A DNA stretch of 11,272 nucleotides from Syntrophorhabdaceae bacterium PtaU1.Bin034. GTDB lineage: Bacteria > Desulfobacterota_G > Syntrophorhabdia > Syntrophorhabdales > WCHB1-27. The stretch's first letter is position 1, and each line of letters opens with the position of its first letter. A program made the translations under genes and the position numbers. The DNA lies in assembly GCA_002067405.1 (NCBI GenBank), contig MVRP01000134.1, positions 1 through 11,272 on the forward strand, given 5' to 3'. Positions 7,069 through 11,272 of this stretch are shown here, piece by piece. Under the pieces are notes generated by a model that saw nothing but the letters and a program-made list of their open reading frames with translations, had not been told where the DNA came from and made no database searches.

Positions 7069-7178
7069 GAAAAGCACCAATGTGCGTAAAGGCGGGGTCC
7101 GGGGATTTGATTATGCTAGCGCTTCTTCCTTTTCATGTGCGAAAAACACGGAGCAATGCCGGCGGGGAGGTATTATGA
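7065..7178 (+). CDS. Possible 37-residue coupling ORF between livM and livG
   Basis: A short frame starting at ATG 7065, which overlaps the livM stop as ATGA (7065-7068), and ending at TGA 7176-7178, which overlaps the livG ATG in a second ATGA (7175-7178). A weak ribosome site GGTGGG (7052-7057) precedes it. The product begins MRKAPMCVKAGSGDLIMLAL and is not recognised. Exact overlap at both ends is what a translational-coupling ORF bridging a 106-nt gap would show. However, the frame is also open further upstream as a shadow of livM, so it may be chance. Treat as hypothetical. Confidence 0.3.
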   Translation: MRKAPMCVKAGSGDLIMLALLPFHVRKTRSNAGGEVL

Positions 7179-7942
7179 GTGACACGGTCATTCTTTCGAT
7201 CAACGGCATCACGAAATCTTTCGGCGGGCTCAAAGCCCTTATGGAAGTGAGCTTCGACGTATATCAGGGGGAGATCTTCGGGATCATCGGACCCAACGGG
7301 TCGGGCAAGACGACGCTCATAAACTGTATCACGGGATTCATCAAACAGGATGAAGGACGCGTCTTCTTCCGCAACGAAGAGATCACCAAATGGCCCCCTC
7401 ATAAGATAGCCCAACTCGGCATCACAAGGACCTTTCAGATCATGAGGCCCTACTACTCCCTGCCAGCTTTTAAAAACCTCATCATACCGCTCTGGTCTCC
7501 GAGGGCGAAGAAGTCCGGAGGCTGGCGCGGGGGCGGCAGACACGGCGATAGGGATACGGTAGCAGTCGACATTCTTGAAGAAATCGGATTCGAGAGAGAT
7601 TCGAGGGTTCCCTACAAGCTTGCTTCGACCCTGCCTACCGGATATCAAAAGAGGCTCGAGCTGGCACGGTGTATCGCCCTGCGTCCCGATATCATCTTTT
7701 GCGACGAGGTCTTTTCAGGCCTCAGCATGAGCGAGATCGCCGGTATGATACCCCTCATTGAAAAATTGAAGATGGACGGGGTCACCCTGATCATGATCGA
7801 GCACCGGCTGCGCGAACTATTCCGGGTGGCGGACAGGGTTATGGCTCTTAATTTCGGCGAAAAGATTGCGGAAGGCGACTACACGGACGTCATAGAGGAC
7901 AAACGGGTTAGGGAAGCCTATCTCGGAAGCGAAGAGGTATAG
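7175..7942 (+). CDS. livG: LivG-type ABC importer ATPase
   Basis: A 255-residue ATP-binding subunit. It shows Walker A GPNGSGKTT (39-47), Q-loop FQ (87-88), Walker B IIFCDE (173-178) and the switch histidine in IEH (H210). The signature reads LPTGYQKRLELAR, looser than LSGGQ but in line with LivG proteins, where LPYGQQRRLE is common. A Gly/Arg-rich insertion (about 112-126) sits in the helical domain. ATG 7175 is chosen because GGGGAGG (7164-7170) lies just upstream and the protein then begins like its family; a GTG at 7082 would add 31 unlikely residues. It should dimerise with the LivF-type ATPase to power import. It is 2 nt from the next gene. Confidence 0.94.
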   Translation: MSDTVILSINGITKSFGGLKALMEVSFDVYQGEIFGIIGPNGSGKTTLINCITGFIKQDEGRVFFRNEEITKWPPHKIAQLGITRTFQIMRPYYSLPAFKNLIIPLWSPRAKKSGGWRGGGRHGDRDTVAVDILEEIGFERDSRVPYKLASTLPTGYQKRLELARCIALRPDIIFCDEVFSGLSMSEIAGMIPLIEKLKMDGVTLIMIEHRLRELFRVADRVMALNFGEKIAEGDYTDVIEDKRVREAYLGSEEV

Positions 7943-7944
7943 CC

Positions 7945-8691
7945 ATGCTTGAAGGCCGCGAACTCATGGTATTTTATGAGAACATGCTTGCCCTCAACAA
8001 CGTCAGTCTCCAATGTGAGGGAGGCAAAATCATCGGCATCTTCGGCTCGAACAGTGCGGGCAAGAGCACTCTTATGTACGCCCTCTCCGGCATCATGCTC
8101 GACATAATGAAGAAGGAGGAGATGCGCGGGGGCGAAAGGATCTGCGTGTTCGGCAGTATTCTCCTGGACGGCCAGGACATCTCCACGGTAAAGCCGCATC
8201 TCCGCGCCCGGATGGGCATTGTTCTCTGCCCCGAAAGGCGGCGCATCTTTCCTGAAAGTTCTGTGCTTGAGAACCTGAAGATAGGCGCCTATCTCTCATC
8301 CAAAGCAGAGGCCAGAGAGACCGTCGATTACGTCCTCAATCTCTTCCCCAGATTAAAGGACCATCTGAAGCGTCAGGGGGGATTCCTGAGTGGCGGAGAG
8401 CAACAGATGCTCGCTATCGGCAGGGCCCTTATGGCGAAACCCAAGGTTCTCCTCCTCGACGAACCTCTTCTCGGCTTGAGCCCCGCGTACCAGGACATCG
8501 TCATCAACGGAACCAGGGCGATACGGGACACAATGGGGATTTCCATCATTGTGACCGAGCAATACGCACGTCCCGTCATCCCCATTATCGACTACGGGTA
8601 TATTCTGGAAAACGGCTCAGGCGTTCTTTCGGGGACCAAGGAAGAGCTGCTTGACAACCCCGACGTAAAATCCGCGTATTTTGGCGTATAA
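7945..8691 (+). CDS. livF: LivF-type ABC importer ATPase
   Basis: A 248-residue second ATP-binding subunit. Walker A reads GSNSAGKST (34-42), a variant of GPNGAGKST. The CPERRRIF segment (95-102) corresponds to the PEGRRIF Q-loop typical of LivF. The signature is LSGGEQQ (148-154) and Walker B VLLLDEP (168-174). The H-loop position holds Q in TEQYA (204-208), as is usual for LivF (VEQNA). Between Walker A and the Q-loop there is an extra charged stretch (about 52-68, with MKKEEMRGGER), longer than I expect for LivF. AGAGG (7933-7937) precedes ATG 7945. It follows livG by 2 nt and is 9 nt from the ligase gene. Confidence 0.94.
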   Translation: MLEGRELMVFYENMLALNNVSLQCEGGKIIGIFGSNSAGKSTLMYALSGIMLDIMKKEEMRGGERICVFGSILLDGQDISTVKPHLRARMGIVLCPERRRIFPESSVLENLKIGAYLSSKAEARETVDYVLNLFPRLKDHLKRQGGFLSGGEQQMLAIGRALMAKPKVLLLDEPLLGLSPAYQDIVINGTRAIRDTMGISIIVTEQYARPVIPIIDYGYILENGSGVLSGTKEELLDNPDVKSAYFGV

Positions 8692-8700
8692 AGGAGCGGA

Positions 8701-10362
8701 ATGATGGAAACATACGAAGCCGAATACACATTTTCCCGTTTCGACGAAGTATGCAACAGGGAGCCGGGTAACACCGCGCTCTATTATCTCGGAGAAAGGT
8801 TCAGCTACGGCAAACTTCAAATGCTGATCGACCGGTTTGCCGCGGGTCTGGTCAAGATCGGGGTAAGACCTCAGGACCGCGTCATGGTGTACATCCCGAA
8901 CTGCCCTCAATGGATCATCGCCAATTTCGCCATCAACAGGATCGGAGCGGTAATGGTCCCGGTGTCACCCATCTATACCGCCTACGAAATAGAATACATG
9001 ATCGAGGATGCGGACATTAAGACGGTCATTTGCCTCGATACCAATTTTGTCTACATTCGTGAGGTTATGAGAAAGACCCGCCTGGAGAGGGTAATCGTCA
9101 CCACCTTCGTAGAGCTGATGCCTGTCTGGAAGAGGGTCGTGGGAGGGCTTTTCGACAAGATCCCGAAGGGCAGGATCGAGAAGGGCAAGGAGATATATTC
9201 CTTCTGGGAGCTGATCAAGGAGAACTGGCCGAAACCTCCCAAGATCGAGATAGACCCGTGGAAGGACCTTGCCTACATCATGTATACGGGCGGCACCACA
9301 GGATTCCCGAAGGGCGTCCCCGGAAACCATATGGGAGAAGTCTCGTACATCAGGGACATCATGAACGACGTGATCGACAAGCGCATGACAGAGAGCAAGG
9401 AAGTGGTCCTTATGGTGAATCCCCTCTTCCACATTATGGCAAAGGGTTTTACCATTGCCTTCGGCTTCAACTTCGGGAACACGGTCGTTCTTATGCCTTC
9501 CCCTGAAACCGACCCGGTATTGAAGGCCATCGAGCGGTACAAAGCAGGCTGGATACTCGGTGTCCCTGCCCTTTACCGGATGTTCCTGGAAAGCGACCGA
9601 ATAGACCAGTATGACCTGAGCTCCCTGAAATACTGTTACTGTGGCGGTGATGTTCTGCCTGCCGAGGTGTTCAAGACATGGAAAGAAAAGTACGGCATTC
9701 CTATCTATCAGGTTTACGGCTCTACGGAGGTAGGCCACATTACCTACAGCCTGCTGGATAAGAACCCAAAGCCGACGGTGGTCGGCGCGCCACTCAGGTC
9801 GCGCAAATGCATCCTCGCGGACCAGGAATCCTTAAATCCGGTTCCGGCCGGCGAGGTAGGCGAACTCCTCGTCACCTCACCCTATACCATCAAGAGCTAC
9901 TGGAAGAAGCCGGATGAGACTGCCCGCTCATTCATCCAAATGAATGGCGATGTGTATTACAGGATGGGCGACTTCATGAAGATGAACGAGGACGGAGACC
10001 TGGAATTCGTAGAAAGAACGGCGGATACCATAAAGTACAAGGCCTACCGGATATCGGCCTCCGAGATCGAAGCCGTTCTCCAGGACCACCCGACCGTTAT
10101 AGGCGCGTGTTGCGTCGGAATCCCGGACTCGAGGGTCGGCGAAAGGATTAAGGCAATAGTGGTGCTGAAGGAAGATGCCAAGGGGGTGGGCAGCAGCGAC
10201 CTCACGAAATGGTGCCGGGACCGTCTCGCCCCATACAAAATCCCGCATTACATAGAATTCCGCGATATGCTGCCAAAGTCAAAAGTAGGAAAGCTCCTCA
10301 GGAGAGAAATCAGGGACGAGGAAAAAAGAAAACTGGAAAAAGAGAAGAGAAAACCTGTATAA
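8701..10362 (+). CDS. AMP-forming acyl-CoA ligase (acyl-CoA synthetase)
   Basis: A 553-residue ANL-superfamily enzyme expected to adenylate a carboxylic acid with ATP and transfer it to CoA in the cytoplasm. The P-loop YTGGTTGFPKG spans 195-205, A5 YGSTEVG 339-345 and A7 YRMGD 420-424. The hinge segment ERTADTIKYKAYRIS lies at 438-452 and the catalytic C-terminal lysine at K531 in PKSKVGKLLR. The hinge region has A448 where many relatives have glycine. Overall layout resembles FadD-like and medium-chain or aryl acid ligases; substrate cannot be fixed. The last 16 residues form a Lys/Arg/Glu-rich tail. AAGGAG (8691-8696) serves ATG 8701 or 8704. It is the last gene of the importer operon, so it probably activates the imported acid. 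It ends in tandem TAA codons. No terminator hairpin is seen before the tRNA. Confidence 0.93.
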   Translation: MMETYEAEYTFSRFDEVCNREPGNTALYYLGERFSYGKLQMLIDRFAAGLVKIGVRPQDRVMVYIPNCPQWIIANFAINRIGAVMVPVSPIYTAYEIEYMIEDADIKTVICLDTNFVYIREVMRKTRLERVIVTTFVELMPVWKRVVGGLFDKIPKGRIEKGKEIYSFWELIKENWPKPPKIEIDPWKDLAYIMYTGGTTGFPKGVPGNHMGEVSYIRDIMNDVIDKRMTESKEVVLMVNPLFHIMAKGFTIAFGFNFGNTVVLMPSPETDPVLKAIERYKAGWILGVPALYRMFLESDRIDQYDLSSLKYCYCGGDVLPAEVFKTWKEKYGIPIYQVYGSTEVGHITYSLLDKNPKPTVVGAPLRSRKCILADQESLNPVPAGEVGELLVTSPYTIKSYWKKPDETARSFIQMNGDVYYRMGDFMKMNEDGDLEFVERTADTIKYKAYRISASEIEAVLQDHPTVIGACCVGIPDSRVGERIKAIVVLKEDAKGVGSSDLTKWCRDRLAPYKIPHYIEFRDMLPKSKVGKLLRREIRDEEKRKLEKEKRKPV

Positions 10363-10363
10363 T
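10334..10363 (+). promoter_or_regulatory. Candidate sigma-70 promoter for the tRNA gene
   Basis: A perfect -10 hexamer TATAAT (10358-10363) overlaps the ligase stop codon. TGGAAA (10334-10339) gives a 4/6 -35 match at 18 nt. Transcription would begin near 10370, about 38 nt before the tRNA. The -35 is weak, and the region is A-rich because it encodes the lysine-rich tail. Confidence 0.45.
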
Positions 10364-10407
10364 AAGGGGTCGAACGAACCTAGCCGCCAGGCAGGAACAG
10401 CAAACAC

Positions 10408-10482
10408 GCCGACGTAGCTCAGTGGTAGAGCAGCTGATTCGTAATCAGCAGGTCCGGGGTTCAAATCCCCGCGTCGGCTCCA
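10408..10482 (+). tRNA. tRNA-Thr (anticodon CGT)
   Basis: A complete 75-nt tRNA with encoded CCA. The acceptor stem is GCCGACG/CGTCGGC (7 bp), with discriminator T at 10479. The D arm is GCTC-AGTGGTA-GAGC. The anticodon arm is GCTGA-TTCGTAA-TCAGC, with loop anticodon CGT decoding ACG threonine. The T arm is CGGGG-TTCAAAT-CCCCG. The DNA downstream is repeat-rich with insertion-sequence traces, a common setting for tRNA genes, but no duplicated tRNA 3' end is seen within the window. Confidence 0.97.
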
Positions 10483-10499
10483 ATAATTTCAATAACTTA

Positions 10500-10596
10500 C
10501 GCTATATAGCCCCCGACAAAAGTGTATCTGAGGTGTTGCTGGGGCCAAACTTCAAGTAAATTGCACGAAAACTGTGAGACAATTGCATGTCTAACA
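10500..10596 (-). mobile_element. Possible remnant of an insertion-sequence terminus
   Basis: Read on the minus strand from 10596, the stretch opens TGTTAGACATGCAATT and contains two TGCAATT motifs 22 bp apart (plus-strand AATTGCA at 10559-10565 and 10581-10587). It continues to CACTTTTGTCGGGGGCTA. A TG...CA end with short sub-terminal direct repeats resembles IS21-type termini. No transposase remnant or second end is visible, so this is a weak call. Confidence 0.25.
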
Positions 10597-10599
10597 CCC

Positions 10600-10835
10600 C
10601 CAAATCCCTTTTTCCCTTGCCATCCCGCCATATCCCGCTTCATCCCTCCCCTTCCCGCTTTCTATCACCCCTCATGCAACCCCCTCATTCCATGCGGGCG
10701 GACACCGATAACCAAAAGTATTGTCGACTGCTGTGCCTTTGTCTATAGCCCCTTGGCAATAGCGCCCCCACTCCCGTTCTTCTAAAAAACCATCGAAAAG
10801 GCCTCGCCTTTCCCTGTGAGACAAGAAACTTGTTT
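10600..10835 (+). other. Gene-free C/T-rich stretch with 10-bp periodicity
   Basis: No credible gene is seen. The part from about 10597 to 10690 is strongly C/T-rich. At 10621-10660 four consecutive 10-mers (CATCCCGCCA, TATCCCGCTT, CATCCCTCCC, CTTCCCGCTT) form a degenerate tandem repeat. A small stem AAAGGC-CTC-GCCTTT lies at 10797-10811, with an A-run on its left side that would be a T-run on the minus strand, so it could end minus-strand transcription. The 11-mer CTGTGAGACAA occurs at 10572-10582 and again at 10814-10824. Confidence 0.5.
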
Positions 10836-10843
10836 GGTATACT
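10816..10843 (+). promoter_or_regulatory. Candidate promoter for IS110-type leader and transposase
   Basis: GTGAGA (10816-10821, 4/6) and TATACT (10838-10843, 5/6) are spaced 16 nt apart, predicting a start near 10850. That leaves a leader of about 164 nt before the transposase ATG, as expected for the left end of an IS110 element. Confidence 0.4.
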
Positions 10844-10849
10844 CAATGC

Positions 10850-11013
10850 CAGAAGGAGAGGCCGAACGCTTTTTGGTGCTTCAAAGCCCGTTAAAAAACA
10901 TGGTCCAGGAATGAAGACGAGCTTGACAGTGGCGACGCCTTGTGAGGTGATCCCGTTTAGAAAGGTAACGATCCTTTTCATTCCGCCTCCTAAATTTATA
11001 AAGGGAGGCTGCC
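10850..11013 (+). ncRNA. Candidate IS110 bridge-RNA region (left-end non-coding leader)
   Basis: About 164 nt without a coding gene lie between a plausible promoter and the IS110-family transposase start. IS110-group elements are known to encode a bridge RNA in the non-coding left end next to the recombinase gene, with target- and donor-binding loops. Possible stems seen by eye are CCGAA/TTTGG near 10861-10877, with one G:T pair, and CCTT/AAGG enclosing about 20 nt near 10939-10963. This is positional inference; loops and guide sequences are not assigned. Confidence 0.35.
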
Positions 11014-11272
11014 ATGCCATCGAAACAATCTTCTTTACCGTTCTCCGTTGTTCACCCCCATGCCGCCGGCATTGACATCGGGTCCACCTTTCACGTTGTT
11101 GCCGTACCGCCAGAATGCGACAGTATGCCCGTCAGGCGATTTCAAACCTTCACCGCCGATCTCCACCGGCTTTCGCAGTGGCTCAGGGAAGGTCGGCGTG
11201 ACCTCGGAATCGACAGGCGTCTATTGGATACCTCTTTTCGAAATCCTAGGAATCAGACGGCTTTGAGGTTAT
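11014..11272 (+). pseudogene. IS110-family transposase, 5' part, frameshifted and running off the window
   Basis: From ATG 11014 (GGGAGG at 11003-11008) the frame reads an IS110-type start with VVHPHAAGIDIGSTFHVVAV, including the first catalytic aspartate (D21) of the DEDD RuvC-like domain, up to SQWLREG. Similarity then continues in the +1 frame from about 11192 (GVTSESTGVYWIPLFEIL), which carries the expected glutamate of the ESTGVYW motif. It shifts +1 again near 11249 (ESDGFEV). The expected V-A-M before ESTG is missing, so about 9 nt may also be deleted. Staying in the second frame meets TGA at 11264-11266. This is either a decayed copy or sequencing error close to a contig end. The remaining gene lies beyond the window. 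Confidence 0.75.

Noticed and set aside
7082..7174. GTG 7082 as the start of the livG gene
   Set aside because: It lacks a good ribosome site and adds 31 residues unlike the family; ATG 7175 has GGGGAGG directly upstream and begins the standard domain.
8965..9738. Long minus-strand open frame (257 codons) opposite the CoA ligase gene
   Set aside because: Mirror of codon bias in the ligase gene, with no ribosome site or family features.
10500..10550. Rho-independent terminator from GCCCC/GGGGC arms after the tRNA
   Set aside because: Five-bp arms with a loop of about 27 nt and no T-run following.
10522..10785. 87-codon frame downstream of the tRNA
   Set aside because: Product is Pro/Cys/Phe-rich, reflecting the C/T-rich tract; no ribosome site or coding character.

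Overview
This window looks like chromosomal DNA of a moderately GC-rich, Gram-negative-type anaerobe, most plausibly a Desulfobacterota (former deltaproteobacterial) or Syntrophorhabdia-like organism. That placement is inference. It rests on the pairing of a sigma-54 activator two-component system with a Liv-type ABC importer and an acyl-CoA ligase, and on -24/-12 promoters. No taxonomic marker gene is present.

Layout. At 2-205 lies the 3' end of a LuxR-type HTH regulator. At 334-3230 lies a two-gene operon for a soluble PAS histidine kinase and an NtrC-family sigma-54 activator, overlapping by 4 nt. The kinase gene seems to have a sigma-70 promoter placed so that the mRNA would start at or next to its ATG (leaderless). 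At 3311-3556 a near-consensus sigma-54 promoter sits ahead of a 66-residue stand-alone Fis-type HTH protein. At 3561-3740 there is a non-coding stretch dense in hairpins and bounded by two near-identical dyads. At 3847-3862 a second sigma-54 promoter precedes an ABC importer operon: substrate-binding protein, LivH, LivM, a possible 37-residue coupling ORF, LivG and LivF. An AMP-forming acyl-CoA ligase (8701-10362) closes the operon.

How it may work (inference). The kinase senses an intracellular cue and phosphorylates the activator. The activator opens sigma-54 promoters for the small HTH protein and for the transport/ligase operon. The importer brings in a carboxylic acid (aromatic or aliphatic) or amino acid, and the ligase traps it as a CoA thioester. 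The Fis-like protein could modulate the second promoter.

Right end. A tRNA-Thr(CGT) gene at 10408-10482 has a -10 box overlapping the ligase stop codon. About 530 nt without a convincing gene follow. They hold a possible insertion-sequence terminus, a C-rich 10-bp periodic tract, and a promoter and leader just upstream of an IS110-family transposase. That leader is where an IS110 bridge RNA would be expected. The transposase begins at 11014, appears frameshifted twice near the window edge, and runs off the end.
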